DNA of 64,000 nucleotides from the NCBI RefSeq assembly GCF_023734135.1, contig NZ_AP025730.1:806001-870000 (forward strand), written 5' to 3'. Shown piece by piece: positions 44,731 to 54,553 of this stretch. The notes beneath the pieces were generated by a model, which was not told the origin of the DNA, searched no databases, and was given only the letters and a program-made list of their open reading frames with translations. This stretch comes from Sphaerotilus microaerophilus. GTDB lineage: Bacteria > Pseudomonadota > Gammaproteobacteria > Burkholderiales > Burkholderiaceae_C. Made by a program: the position numbers and the translations under genes. The stretch's first letter is position 1. Each line of letters begins with the position of its first letter.

Positions 44731-44961
44731 TCAGTGCAGCTCGCCCACCAGGGTCTGGAAGGAGAAGAAGTCCACCCCGTCCGGCAGGGTGTGTTCGGTG
44801 ATCTCCAGGCCCACGCCGCTCGGGCCGCCGTCCAGCCAGCCCCAGGCCGGTTCGCTGCGCGGCTCGGCGGCACGGGTCGGCATGCCCCGCAGCAGGCGCG
44901 CCAGGGCGGCATCCATGCGCACGGTCTCGGCGATCAGGTCGGTGCCGGTGAAGGGGGTCAT
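44731..44961 (-). CDS. Small protein of unknown function
   Basis: A 76-residue protein beginning MTPFTGTDLIAETVRMDAALARLL, from an ATG at 44959-44961 with CGGAG 8 bases upstream. The N-terminal half is one amphipathic helix; the C-terminal half ends in HTLPDGVDFFSFQTLVGELH, which looks folded rather than random. It lies 28 bases upstream of the MmcB-like gene on the same strand, so it is probably co-transcribed with it. No family recognised. Confidence 0.5.
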   Translation of the reverse strand: MTPFTGTDLIAETVRMDAALARLLRGMPTRAAEPRSEPAWGWLDGGPSGVGLEITEHTLPDGVDFFSFQTLVGELH

Positions 44962-45066
44962 GGCGTGCTCCGAGGTGGCTGGCAGGTTGGCGGGGAGGCT
45001 GCGGGGCGGTGGCAGTGGTCTGCTGCCATGGAGCGGATCTTGGCCCGCCAGCCTGCTGGGCTGTAT

Positions 45067-45173
45067 CACCCCAAGGGAGGATTTGTTGGGGGGTGTCTCC
45101 CGGTCGGCACCCCCAAAATGGGGGGGTGACTCGCCTGGTGGGGGGCATTGGGCGGTGGTGAGTGATGCCCCCC
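45067..45173. repeat. Cluster of three G-run/C-run hairpins
   Basis: Three successive inverted repeats. CACCCC (45067-45072) pairs with GGGGTG (45090-45095). CACCCCC (45108-45114) pairs with GGGGGTG (45122-45128) across an AAAATGG loop. GGGGGGCAT (45140-45148) pairs with ATGCCCCCC (45165-45173). They lie between the small leftward gene and the GntR gene. They could be terminators, protein sites or G-quadruplex formers. Confidence 0.7.
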
Positions 45174-45248
45174 TGATGCCTGTGCTGGATACATAAAGCT
45201 CGGTGATTACCCCTGGCATGGGTGAAATCCATGCAATATGGCGACACA

Positions 45249-45258
45249 ATGTATACAT
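45249..45258 (+). promoter_or_regulatory. GntR-type operator over the regulator's own start codon
   Basis: ATGTATACAT, a perfect 10-base palindrome whose last two bases belong to the ATG at 45257-45259. FadR/VanR-subfamily GntR proteins bind palindromes with GTATAC or GT-N-AC cores, so this is a candidate autoregulatory site. Confidence 0.55.
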
Positions 45259-46048
45259 GATGGCAGCCCCCCACGACACCCCCCCCTCGCTTGCCGGTGC
45301 GGATCGCCCCAGCGAGGCCGGTGCCAGCCAGAGCGTGCTGGCGCAGCAGCGCCTGCGCGAGTTGATCCTCTCCGGCGAGCTGCCAGCGGGTACGCGCATC
45401 CTGGAGGTGCCGTTGGCCGAGCGGCTGGGCGTGTCGCGCACGCCGGTGCGCACGGCGCTCGTGCGGCTCGAACAGGAGGGTCTGCTGGAGGGACTGCCCA
45501 ACGGCGGTTACCGTGTGCGTCACTTCAGCGACCACGACGTGCGCGACGCCATCGAGTTGCGTGGCACCGCGGAGGGCCTGGCTGTCCGCCTGGCGGCCGA
45601 ACGCGGCGCGCCGGCCCCGCTGCTGGCGGCGGCGCGCGAGCACCTGCAGGCCATCGACCAGGCGCTGGCGGCACCCAGCTTCGGCGCGGCCGAGTTTGCC
45701 GACTACGCCGCCCACAACGAGCGCTTCCACGCGCTGCTGTCCGAGCTGCCGGGCAGCGAGGTGATCAAGCGCGAGGTCGAGCGGGCACGCAGCCTGCCGT
45801 TTGCGTCGCCGAGTGCCTTCCTGGGCGTGCAGCTGTCCCAGCCCGGTGCTCGCGAGATGCTCATCCTGGCCCAGCAGCAGCACCACGCCGTGCTGGAGGC
45901 CATCGAGCTGCGCGAGGGCGCTCGGGCCGAGGCGCTGATGCGCGAACACGCCCGCCTGGCCCGCCGCAACCTGGAGCGCGCCCTGGGCGACCACGCCGGT
46001 TGGAGCCTGGTGCCCGGCGCGGCCCTGCTGCGCCGACCCGATGTCTGA
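45257..46048 (+). CDS. GntR-family regulator, FadR subfamily (FCD domain)
   Basis: A 263-residue repressor-type protein. The winged helix (about 28-90) has LRELILSGELPAGTRILEVPLAERLGVSRTPVRTALVRLEQEGLL. The all-helical FCD effector domain (about 95-240) has RDAIELRGTAEGLAVRLAAERGA and HNERFHALL, including metal-ligand-type Asp/His positions. ATG occurs twice in a row (45257 and 45260). No ribosome-binding site is visible, so the transcript may be leaderless. It precedes the liv-type transporter by 69 bases and probably controls it. Confidence 0.9.
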   Translation: MMAAPHDTPPSLAGADRPSEAGASQSVLAQQRLRELILSGELPAGTRILEVPLAERLGVSRTPVRTALVRLEQEGLLEGLPNGGYRVRHFSDHDVRDAIELRGTAEGLAVRLAAERGAPAPLLAAAREHLQAIDQALAAPSFGAAEFADYAAHNERFHALLSELPGSEVIKREVERARSLPFASPSAFLGVQLSQPGAREMLILAQQQHHAVLEAIELREGARAEALMREHARLARRNLERALGDHAGWSLVPGAALLRRPDV

Positions 46049-46117
46049 CCAAAGACGCCTGACGTTCGAAGCCTGACGATCCCGGACGACCGTTCCCCAC
46101 ACAAAGAGGAGACCGCC

Positions 46118-47317
46118 ATGACCACCACCCGCCGCCTTGTCACCCACAGCGCCCTCGGGGCCCTCGGTACGATCGCCTGTGCCGCCGCCGGCCTGCTGAC
46201 TCCCGGCTTCGCCGCTGCCCAGGCCGATGCGCTGAAGATTGGCCTGATCCTGCCGATGACCGGCCCCTTTGCCTCCACCGGCCGGCAGATCGAGGCCGCC
46301 GCCAGGCTCTGGATGGCGCAGAACGGCGCCAAGGTCGCGGGCAAGACGGTCGAGCTGATCGTCAAGGACGACGCCGGCGTGGCCGACACCACCCGCCGCC
46401 TGGCCCAGGAGCTGGTGGTCAACGACAAGGTGGTGGCGCTGGCCGGCTTCGGCCTGACGCCGCTGGCGCTGGCCGCCGCGCCCGTGGCCACGCAGGGCAA
46501 GACCCCGCTGGTGGTGATGGCCGCGGCCACGTCCAGCATCACCGAGGCCAGCCCGTACATCATCCGCACCAGCTTCACGCTGCCGCAGGCCGCGATCGGC
46601 ATCGCCGAGTGGGCGGCCAAGAACAAGATCAAGAAGGCCGTCACGATGGTGACCGACTACGGCCCGGGCATCGACGCCGAGAAGTTCTTCGTCGACCGCT
46701 TCCTGCTCAACGGCGGCACCGTGCCGGAGAAGCTGCGCACCCCGCTGCGCAGCCCGGACTTCGCCCCCGTGCTGCAGAAGGTGCGCGACGCGCAGCCGGA
46801 CGCGGTGTTCGTCTTCCTGCCCTCGGGCCAGGGCGCAGCCTTCATGAAGCAGTTCGCCGAGCGCGGGCTCGACAAGGCCGGCATCAAGCTGATCGGCACC
46901 GGCGACGTGGTGGACGACGACATCCTGGCCGACATGGGCGACGTGGCGCTGGGCGTGGTCACCTCGCACCACTACTCGGCGGCGCACAAGTCGCCGGCCA
47001 ACCAGAAGTACGTCGCGGCCTTCCAGGCCGCCAACCCGAAGATGCGCCCCAACTTCATGTCCGTGGGCGGCTACGACGGCATGCGCGTGATCTACAAGGC
47101 ACTGGAGGCCACCAAGGGCGCCAGCGGCGAGGCGCTGCTCGCGGCGATGAAGGGCCAGATCTTCGAGAGCCCGCGCGGCCAGGTGCTGATCGACGCGCAG
47201 ACCCGCGACATCGTGCAGGACATCTACATCCGCCGGGTCGAGAAGGTGAATGGTGCGCTCTACAACGTCGAGTTCGACGCGATGAAGGGCGTCAAGGATC
47301 CCGGAAAGAATCGTTGA
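46118..47317 (+). CDS. livK: Branched-chain-type ABC transporter substrate-binding protein
   Basis: A 399-residue periplasmic binding protein, type I fold. Signal peptide about 1-36 (ending FAAAQA); the mature part begins LKIGLILPMTGPFASTGRQIEAAARL, typical of the LivK/HAAT family. The ligand may not be an amino acid: relatives bind aromatic acids, amides and urea, and the pob/pca genes nearby point to an aromatic acid (inference). AGAGGAG precedes the ATG. First of five transporter genes. Confidence 0.9.
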   Translation: MTTTRRLVTHSALGALGTIACAAAGLLTPGFAAAQADALKIGLILPMTGPFASTGRQIEAAARLWMAQNGAKVAGKTVELIVKDDAGVADTTRRLAQELVVNDKVVALAGFGLTPLALAAAPVATQGKTPLVVMAAATSSITEASPYIIRTSFTLPQAAIGIAEWAAKNKIKKAVTMVTDYGPGIDAEKFFVDRFLLNGGTVPEKLRTPLRSPDFAPVLQKVRDAQPDAVFVFLPSGQGAAFMKQFAERGLDKAGIKLIGTGDVVDDDILADMGDVALGVVTSHHYSAAHKSPANQKYVAAFQAANPKMRPNFMSVGGYDGMRVIYKALEATKGASGEALLAAMKGQIFESPRGQVLIDAQTRDIVQDIYIRRVEKVNGALYNVEFDAMKGVKDPGKNR

Positions 47318-47344
47318 GCGCCGCGTGCTGACGGGGGCCGACCG

Positions 47345-48214
47345 ATGCTGACCCTGCTGTTCGACGGCATCGCCTACGGCATGCTGCTCTTCGTGCTGGC
47401 CCTGGGGCTGGCGGTGACGATGGGCCTGATGAACTTCATCAACCTGGCCCACGGCGCCTTCGCGATGGCCGGCGGCTACGTGCTGGTGCTGCTGATGCAG
47501 CGCGGCGGCTGGCCCTTCCTGGCGGCGCTGCCGGTCTGCTTCCTGGTGCCGGCGCTGCTCGGGGCGGCGCTGGAGCGCACGGTCTACCGGCCGATGTACC
47601 GCAAGCCGCACCTGGACCAGGTGCTGTTCAGCATCGGCCTGACCTTCATGGCGGTGGCGGCGGTGGACTTCGCGATGGGCTCGTCGCAGCAGAACCTGCA
47701 GCTGCCCGACTGGCTGCGCCAGCGCTGGGAGTTTGGCAGCGGCGCGGCCATGCTGGGCGTGGGCGCCTACCGGCTCTTCATCGTCGTGGTCTGCGTGGCG
47801 CTGGCGCTGGGGCTGCAGGCGCTGCTGACGCGCACGCGCTTCGGCAGCCGGTTGCGCGCGGCGGTGGACGACCCCACGGTGGCCGCCGGCCTGGGCATCC
47901 CCGTCAACCGGGTGTTCCTGCTCACCTTCGCGGTGGGCTCGGGGCTGGCCGGGCTGGGCGGCGCGCTGGGGGCGGACATCCTGGGGCTGGACCCGAGCTT
48001 CCCGCTCAAGTTCATGGTCTATTTCCTGATCGTCTGCGCGGTCGGAGGCACGCAGTCCATCACCGGGCCGCTGCTGGCCGCCCTGCTGCTGGGCATCGCC
48101 GACGTGTTCGGCAAGTACTACCTGCCCAAGCTGGGCGGCTTCATCGTCTACACGCTGATGATCGTGATCCTGCTCTGGCGCCCGCAGGGGCTGTTCACCC
48201 GGGAGGCGCGATGA
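47345..48214 (+). CDS. livH: Branched-chain-type ABC transporter permease (LivH)
   Basis: A 289-residue inner-membrane protein with about eight helices. It opens MLTLLFDGIAYGMLLFVLALGLAVTMGLMNFINLAHGAF, the LivH signature. The coupling region is RAAVDDPTVAAGLGIPVNRVF. It overlaps livM by ATGA. Confidence 0.93.
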   Translation: MLTLLFDGIAYGMLLFVLALGLAVTMGLMNFINLAHGAFAMAGGYVLVLLMQRGGWPFLAALPVCFLVPALLGAALERTVYRPMYRKPHLDQVLFSIGLTFMAVAAVDFAMGSSQQNLQLPDWLRQRWEFGSGAAMLGVGAYRLFIVVVCVALALGLQALLTRTRFGSRLRAAVDDPTVAAGLGIPVNRVFLLTFAVGSGLAGLGGALGADILGLDPSFPLKFMVYFLIVCAVGGTQSITGPLLAALLLGIADVFGKYYLPKLGGFIVYTLMIVILLWRPQGLFTREAR

Positions 48215-49233
48215 GCGCGCGCCCGCCTGTCCTCCCTGCCGCACCGATGGATGCCGCTAACCTGGCCGCCACCCTGGCCACCCACAGCGCCCGGGTGATG
48301 CGCTGGAAGCCCTGGGAGCTCGCGGTCTGGGCGCTGATCTGGGCGGCGCCGTTTGCCGCACCGCAGCACGCCGCGCTGATCAACGAGATCGCCATCCTCG
48401 CGCTCTTCGCCATCTCGCTGGACCTGATCCTCGGCTACGCCGGCATCGTCTCGCTGGGCCACGCGGCCTTCTTCGGCGTCGGTGCCTACGCGGCGGCGCT
48501 GCTGGCCAAGCACCTGCACCCGGATCCGCTGCTCGGCCTGGCCTTCGGTGCCGCCGTGGGGGCGGTGCTGGGCGCGTTGACCAGCCCGATGATCGTGCGT
48601 GGCAGCGACCTGACGCGGCTGATGGTCACGATGGGCGTGGCACTCGTCCTGCTGGAGCTGGCCAACAAGTTCGACGGCCTCACTGGCGGCGCCGACGGAC
48701 TGCAGGGCGTGGTCATGGGGCCGTTGCTCGGTGTCTTCGAGTTCGACCTCGCGGCGCGCACCGCCTCGGTCTACTCGCTGGCGGTGCTCTTCGTCGCCTT
48801 CGTCCTGCTGCGCCGGCTGGTGCACACGCCGTTTGGCATGTCGCTCAAGGCGCTGCGCGACAACCGCCTGCGCGTGGCCGCCATCGGCCTGTCGGTGCAG
48901 GGCCGCCTCGCGGTGGTCTACACGCTGGCCGCTGGGCTGGCGGGGGCCGCTGGCGCGCTGCTGGCGCAGACGACCGGCTTCGCCTCGCTGGACGTGCTGG
49001 AGTTCCACCGCAGCGCCGACGTGATGCTGGCGCTGGTGATCGGCGGCGCCGGCTGGCTCTGGGGCGGGCTGATCGGCGCGATCGCCTTCAAGCTGATGCA
49101 CGACCTGATCTCCGCCATCACGCCGCAGTACTGGACCTTCTGGATCGGCCTGATCCTGGTGCTGCTGATGCTGGTCGGGCGCGAGCGGCTGTTCTCGCCG
49201 CGGCAGTGGTTCAAGCGGGGAGGCACGACATGA
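48211..49233 (+). CDS. livM: Branched-chain-type ABC transporter permease (LivM)
   Basis: A 340-residue inner-membrane protein with about nine helices; LDLILGYAGIVSLGHAAFFGVGAY is the LivM signature, and the coupling loop is SLKALRDNRLRVAAIGLSVQ. The first 30 residues are an extra cytoplasmic stretch. Overlaps livH in front and livG behind by ATGA. Confidence 0.93.
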   Translation: MSARPPVLPAAPMDAANLAATLATHSARVMRWKPWELAVWALIWAAPFAAPQHAALINEIAILALFAISLDLILGYAGIVSLGHAAFFGVGAYAAALLAKHLHPDPLLGLAFGAAVGAVLGALTSPMIVRGSDLTRLMVTMGVALVLLELANKFDGLTGGADGLQGVVMGPLLGVFEFDLAARTASVYSLAVLFVAFVLLRRLVHTPFGMSLKALRDNRLRVAAIGLSVQGRLAVVYTLAAGLAGAAGALLAQTTGFASLDVLEFHRSADVMLALVIGGAGWLWGGLIGAIAFKLMHDLISAITPQYWTFWIGLILVLLMLVGRERLFSPRQWFKRGGTT

Positions 49234-50036
49234 GCGATGTTGTCCTCCAGACCCACCACCTGGTGCGCCGCTTCGGCGGGCTGGTGGCCACGCACGACGT
49301 CAGCCTGAGCGTCGAGCGCGGCGCCCGCCATGCGCTGATCGGCCCCAACGGCGCGGGCAAGACCACGCTGATCAACCAGCTCACCGGCGTGCTGGCGCCC
49401 AGCGAAGGGCGCATCGAGCTGGCCGGGCAGGACATCACCGCGCTGCCGGCGCACCGCCGCGTCGCGCTGGGGCTGGTGCGCACCTTCCAGATCAACCAGC
49501 TCTGGCCCACCATGACGCCGCTGCAGAGCCTGGCGCTTGCGGTGTCGAGCCGCCTGGGGGCCTCGCGGCGCTGGTGGCAGGCGCTGGGCGCGGATGCCGC
49601 GGTGGCGCGCGAGTGCGAGGCGCTGCTGCGCCAGTTCCGCCTGGAGGACCACGCCGAGCGGGCCACCGCCGAGCTGCCCTACGGCAAGCGCCGGCTGCTG
49701 GAGATCGCCCTGGCCGTGGCGCTGCGCCCGCAGGTGCTGCTGCTCGACGAGCCGGCCGCCGGCGTGCCCGCGGGCGAGCGCCAGGACATCCTGGACACCA
49801 TCGCCGCGCTGCCGGCCGACGTGGCGGTGCTGCTGATCGAACACGACATGGACCTGGTCTTCAGCTTCGCGCGCCGCATGACGGTGCTGGTCAACGGCGC
49901 GGTACTGACCGAGGGCACGCCCGAGCAGATCGCCGCCGATCCGCAGGTGCGCGCGGTCTACCTGGGTGAGTCGCTCACCGGGACCCGCCACGAAGCCCCG
50001 GCCCCCGTGGCGGCGACAGGAGCGGCCCATGGCTGA
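49230..50036 (+). CDS. livG: Branched-chain-type ABC transporter ATP-binding protein (LivG)
   Basis: A 268-residue ATPase. Walker A GPNGAGKT, Q-loop in GLVRTFQINQLW, a divergent signature TAELPYGKRRLLEIALAVA (LSGGQ degraded, as is common in LivG), and Walker B VLLLDEPAAGV. The ATG at 49230 overlaps the livM stop. The end overlaps livF by eight bases. Confidence 0.93.
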   Translation: MSDVVLQTHHLVRRFGGLVATHDVSLSVERGARHALIGPNGAGKTTLINQLTGVLAPSEGRIELAGQDITALPAHRRVALGLVRTFQINQLWPTMTPLQSLALAVSSRLGASRRWWQALGADAAVARECEALLRQFRLEDHAERATAELPYGKRRLLEIALAVALRPQVLLLDEPAAGVPAGERQDILDTIAALPADVAVLLIEHDMDLVFSFARRMTVLVNGAVLTEGTPEQIAADPQVRAVYLGESLTGTRHEAPAPVAATGAAHG

Positions 50037-50760
50037 GGCACAGACCCTGCTGGAGGTGGACGGCCTGCGCTGCGGCTACGGCGAGGCCGTGGTGCTCAGC
50101 GAGGTCAGCTTCTCGCTCGCCGCTGGCCGCTCGCTGGCGCTGCTGGGGCGCAACGGCACCGGCAAGACCACGCTGATCAACACGCTGGTCGGCGCGGCGC
50201 GCCGGCACGCCGGGCGCATCACGCTGGCCGGGCGGGAGATCCACGGCCTGCCGTCCTGGGAGCGCGCTGCGGCCGGCATCGGCTGGGTACCTCAGGAGCG
50301 CAACATCTTCAAGTCGCTGACGGTGGAGGAGAACCTCACCGCCGTCGCCCGCCCGGGCCGTGGACCCGCGGCGTGGACGCCGCAGCGTGCCTTCGAGCTC
50401 TTCCCGCGCCTGGCCGAGCGGCGCCGCAACCTGGGCAACCAGCTCTCCGGCGGCGAGCAGCAGATGCTGGCCGTGGCCCGTGCGCTGGTGCTCAACCCGC
50501 GCCTGCTGCTGCTCGACGAACCGCTCGAAGGCCTGGCGCCCATCATCGTGGAGGAGCTGCTGCACGCCATCCGCCGCGTGGTGCGCGACGAGGGCCTGAG
50601 CGCCATCGTGGTCGAGCAGCACCCGGCGATGGTGCTGGCCATCACCGACGAGGCCATCGTGCTCGACCGCGGCGGCGTCGTGCTGCGCGCGGCCAGCCAG
50701 GCGCTGCTGGACGACCCGGCGCCGCTCGAGCCCTGGCTCGGCGTGGCCTCCCACGGGTGA
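50029..50760 (+). CDS. livF: Branched-chain-type ABC transporter ATP-binding protein (LivF)
   Basis: A 243-residue ATPase. Walker A GRNGTGKT, GWVPQERNIFKSLTVEENL, signature LSGGEQQMLAVARAL, Walker B LLLLDEPLEGLAP. These are standard LivF features. Last gene of the importer operon; it ends 32 bases from the convergent pcaCD-like gene. Confidence 0.93.
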   Translation: MAEAQTLLEVDGLRCGYGEAVVLSEVSFSLAAGRSLALLGRNGTGKTTLINTLVGAARRHAGRITLAGREIHGLPSWERAAAGIGWVPQERNIFKSLTVEENLTAVARPGRGPAAWTPQRAFELFPRLAERRRNLGNQLSGGEQQMLAVARALVLNPRLLLLDEPLEGLAPIIVEELLHAIRRVVRDEGLSAIVVEQHPAMVLAITDEAIVLDRGGVVLRAASQALLDDPAPLEPWLGVASHG

Positions 50761-50792
50761 GCGTTGTTCGCGTGACGCGCAGGCTGCGTCCT

Positions 50793-52139
50793 TCAGGCTG
50801 TGGGCAGGCCGGCCAGGAAGGTCCGCACCGCCAGCGTGAAGGCCACCGGCTGCTCGATCACGCTCTGGTGCGCGGCCTGCGCGAGCAGCAGGTACTGCGC
50901 GCCGGGGATCTGGCGGGCGATCGTCTCGGCCATCGCGGGCGGGGTGCCGGGGTCCTCGGCACCGGCGATCACCAGCGCCGGGCAGGTGATGGCCGGCAGT
51001 CGGTCGGTCAGGTCCAGCGCGCTGATGGCATGGCAGCAGCCGATGTAGCCAAGCGGGTCCTGGCTGACCACGCGGCGGCGCACGCGCGCCACCGTGGCGG
51101 CCTGCGCGGCGCGGAAGGACTCGGTGAACCAGCGCTGCATCGTGCCGTCGGCGATCGCCTCCAGCCCCTGCGCCTCGATGGTGGCGATGCGCTGGCGCCA
51201 GACCTCGCGCGCTTCGGCCGGGTAGCCCGAGCTGGTGTTGGCCAGCACCAGCGCGCGCACGCGCTCCGGGCGTCGCAGCGCCAGCAGCTGGCCGACCATG
51301 CCGCCCATCGACAGGCCGATGAAGACCACGGGCTCGCCCGCCGGCGCGGTGGCATCGATGACGCGGGCCGCGTCGTCGGCCAGCTCGTCCAGCGTGTAGG
51401 CCCCGGGCGGCGCTGCGCTGGCGCCGTGGCCGCGGTGGTCGTAGGAGATGACGCGGTGCTCGGTGGACAGGTCGGCCGCCAGACCGTCCCACATCATCCG
51501 GTCGCAGCCCAGCGCATGGCTGAGCACGATCGTCAGCGGCGCGGCTCCATCGTCGCGGTGCTGGCGTGGCTCCAGCACGCTGTAGGCGATGGCGGGATGG
51601 CCTGCGGTGCTGGTGGTGCGGCCCTCCCGGCCCGTGCCGGTGTGGACCGCCTCGGTCGCCGCACGCGGCGCCACCTGGGCGGCGAACAGCGCCGCATCGG
51701 GGTGGTCCGAGGCGCCCAGCTCGCGCAGCAGCTTGGCGGTGATCGCGTGCGCGGTGTTGGCCGCCGGCACGCCGGCGTAGATGGCGGTCTGGATCAGCGC
51801 CTCCTTGATCTCCTCGGGCGTCAGCCGGGTGGCGGCATCGCCACCGGCCAGCGAGGCGCGGCAGTGCAGCTCGAACTCCTCCCAGCGCCCCAGCGCGGTG
51901 GTGATCACCAGCACCAGCAGGCGGCGGGTCTTGAGCTCCAGCCCGGGGCGGCCCCAGACCTCGTGCCAGGCGTAGCGGGTGATGAAGGCCTGGAAGTCGG
52001 CACTGAAGGCGCTGGCGTTGCCGATCGAGCGGTCCACCCAGGCATCGCCCAGGATCTGCCGTCGGTTGCGCATGCCGCGCTCCAGGTCGTGATCGTATGG
52101 GGCCTGGGGCGCAGGGGATGAAGGCGTGTCAGGTGTCAT
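50793..52139 (-). CDS. Fused 4-carboxymuconolactone decarboxylase / 3-oxoadipate enol-lactonase
   Basis: A 448-residue bifunctional enzyme for two successive beta-ketoadipate steps. The N-terminal PcaC domain (about 10-130) has NASAFSADFQAFITRYAWHEVWGRPGLE and EEFELHCRASLAGG, then EALIQTAIYAGVPAANTAH. A linker of about 50 residues leads to the PcaD hydrolase (about 180-448): oxyanion region VLSHALGCDRMMWD, nucleophile GLSMGGM, acid GAEDPGTPP, and His in AAHQSVIEQP. The order PcaC then PcaD is the reverse of the actinobacterial PcaL fusion. The start is at 52137-52139. Divergent from the PcaR-like regulator. Confidence 0.9.
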   Translation of the reverse strand: MTPDTPSSPAPQAPYDHDLERGMRNRRQILGDAWVDRSIGNASAFSADFQAFITRYAWHEVWGRPGLELKTRRLLVLVITTALGRWEEFELHCRASLAGGDAATRLTPEEIKEALIQTAIYAGVPAANTAHAITAKLLRELGASDHPDAALFAAQVAPRAATEAVHTGTGREGRTTSTAGHPAIAYSVLEPRQHRDDGAAPLTIVLSHALGCDRMMWDGLAADLSTEHRVISYDHRGHGASAAPPGAYTLDELADDAARVIDATAPAGEPVVFIGLSMGGMVGQLLALRRPERVRALVLANTSSGYPAEAREVWRQRIATIEAQGLEAIADGTMQRWFTESFRAAQAATVARVRRRVVSQDPLGYIGCCHAISALDLTDRLPAITCPALVIAGAEDPGTPPAMAETIARQIPGAQYLLLAQAAHQSVIEQPVAFTLAVRTFLAGLPTA

Positions 52140-52221
52140 GCGCGGATGCTGCCGCAGCCTCGGCGCTGGGTCCGGGCTGCCGGCTCGCCTCGCGTGGCAT
52201 CTGTGCGCATAGCGCCCAAAC

Positions 52222-52236
52222 GTTTGTATGACGAAC
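52222..52236. promoter_or_regulatory. Possible PcaR/PobR-type operator
   Basis: GTTTG, five bases, CGAAC: an imperfect inverted repeat between the divergent fusion gene and the IclR regulator gene. Pca-type IclR regulators bind GTTCG-containing inverted repeats in such gaps. The match is partial. Confidence 0.35.
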
Positions 52237-52303
52237 ATTCGCTCGCTAAGCTTGATCGATCCCAAATTCCGCAGCCGCCAAGTCGGCCCAACCGTCGCCC
52301 GTC

Positions 52304-53185
52304 ATGGACAAAGAGGCTGACCTCCTTCCCCCCGGCCCTGTGCAGCGGGATGAACCGGCACTGGCTGTCGCCGACCTGCCGCCCGGCCACCCCGCCGAGC
52401 TGGCCGACGAGGGGCGCGCGCAGTCCCGCCGTGACCTGGTGGGCGGGCTGGAGAAGGGCCTGCTGGTCATCGAGGCCTTCGACCAGGAACGCGCCCGCCT
52501 GTCGATCAGCGAGGTGGCCCAGCGCGCCGGGCTGAGCCGGGCGGCGGCGCGGCGCTACCTGCTCACATTGGCCCACCTCGGCTACGTGGATCACGACGGC
52601 AAGGGCTTTGCGCTCAGCCCGCGGGTGCTGCGCCTGGGACAGTCCTACATGCATTCAGCCCGCCTGCCGCGGGTGCTTCAGCCCGAGTTGCAGCGGCTGG
52701 CCGCGGCGATGCAGGAGGCCACCTCGGCCGGTGTGCTCGACGATGCCGAGGTGGTGAGCCTGGCGGCGGCCACCGGCGGGCGGGTGGTGTCCACCACCCT
52801 GCAGCCGGGCCACCGCGTGCCGGCCTACTGCACCGCCAACGGCCGCGTGCTGCTGGCGATGGGGCCCGCCGAAGCGCTGGACGCCTGGCTGGAACGGCAG
52901 CAGGCCCGGCACGGCCTGCGCCCCCTCACGCCCCGCACGTTGACCCAGCCCGACGCCCTGCGCCAGGAGCTGGCGCGCGTGCGCAACCTGGGCTATGCCC
53001 TGGTGGACCAGGAGATGGAACTCGGCCTGCGCACCCTGGCGGTGCCGCTGCGCAACCACCGTGGCGAGGTGGTGGCCGCGCTCAACGTCAGCGCCATCGC
53101 GGCGCGCGTGTCGCTGGAGACGCTGCGCGAGCGCTTCCTGCCCATCCTGCTCGACGCCCAGCAGCGCCTGCGGCCCCTGCTGTAG
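52304..53185 (+). CDS. pcaR: IclR-family regulator of the PcaR/PobR type
   Basis: A 293-residue regulator. About 45 non-conserved N-terminal residues precede the winged helix (about 48-110, GLEKGLLVIEAFDQERARLSISEVAQRAGLSRAAARRYLLTLAHLGYV). The effector domain runs about 125-290 (ISAIAARVS-type end, read here as LNVSAIAARVSLETLRERFLPIL). The SRAAARRYLLTL recognition helix and RVLRLGQSYM follow PcaR/PcaU/PobR. Flanked by pcaCD and pobA, it probably activates them in response to a pathway acid. Which effector it binds cannot be told, so the symbol is tentative. Its ribosome-binding site is weak. Confidence 0.85.
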   Translation: MDKEADLLPPGPVQRDEPALAVADLPPGHPAELADEGRAQSRRDLVGGLEKGLLVIEAFDQERARLSISEVAQRAGLSRAAARRYLLTLAHLGYVDHDGKGFALSPRVLRLGQSYMHSARLPRVLQPELQRLAAAMQEATSAGVLDDAEVVSLAAATGGRVVSTTLQPGHRVPAYCTANGRVLLAMGPAEALDAWLERQQARHGLRPLTPRTLTQPDALRQELARVRNLGYALVDQEMELGLRTLAVPLRNHRGEVVAALNVSAIAARVSLETLRERFLPILLDAQQRLRPLL

Positions 53186-54436
<1,251 letters not shown>

Positions 54437-54553
54437 GCTGCTGCTCCGGGCCGCCAGACGCGTGCGAGCTGCCGGGGGTGACCTCGGCATGCCCACGACA
54501 TGACCGCTTGCACGGCCGGCTGAAGGGGGGCTGTGGCACGATCGGCCCCGCCG

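Noticed and set aside
46056..46083. Repeated GCCTGACG units after the GntR gene
   Set aside because: Two short copies in a GC-rich gap; too short and too few to be distinguished from chance.
44573..48244. A 1223-codon leftward open frame across the GntR and liv genes
   Set aside because: It is antisense to well-supported genes, His/Gln/Arg-rich and low in complexity, as expected by chance at this GC content.
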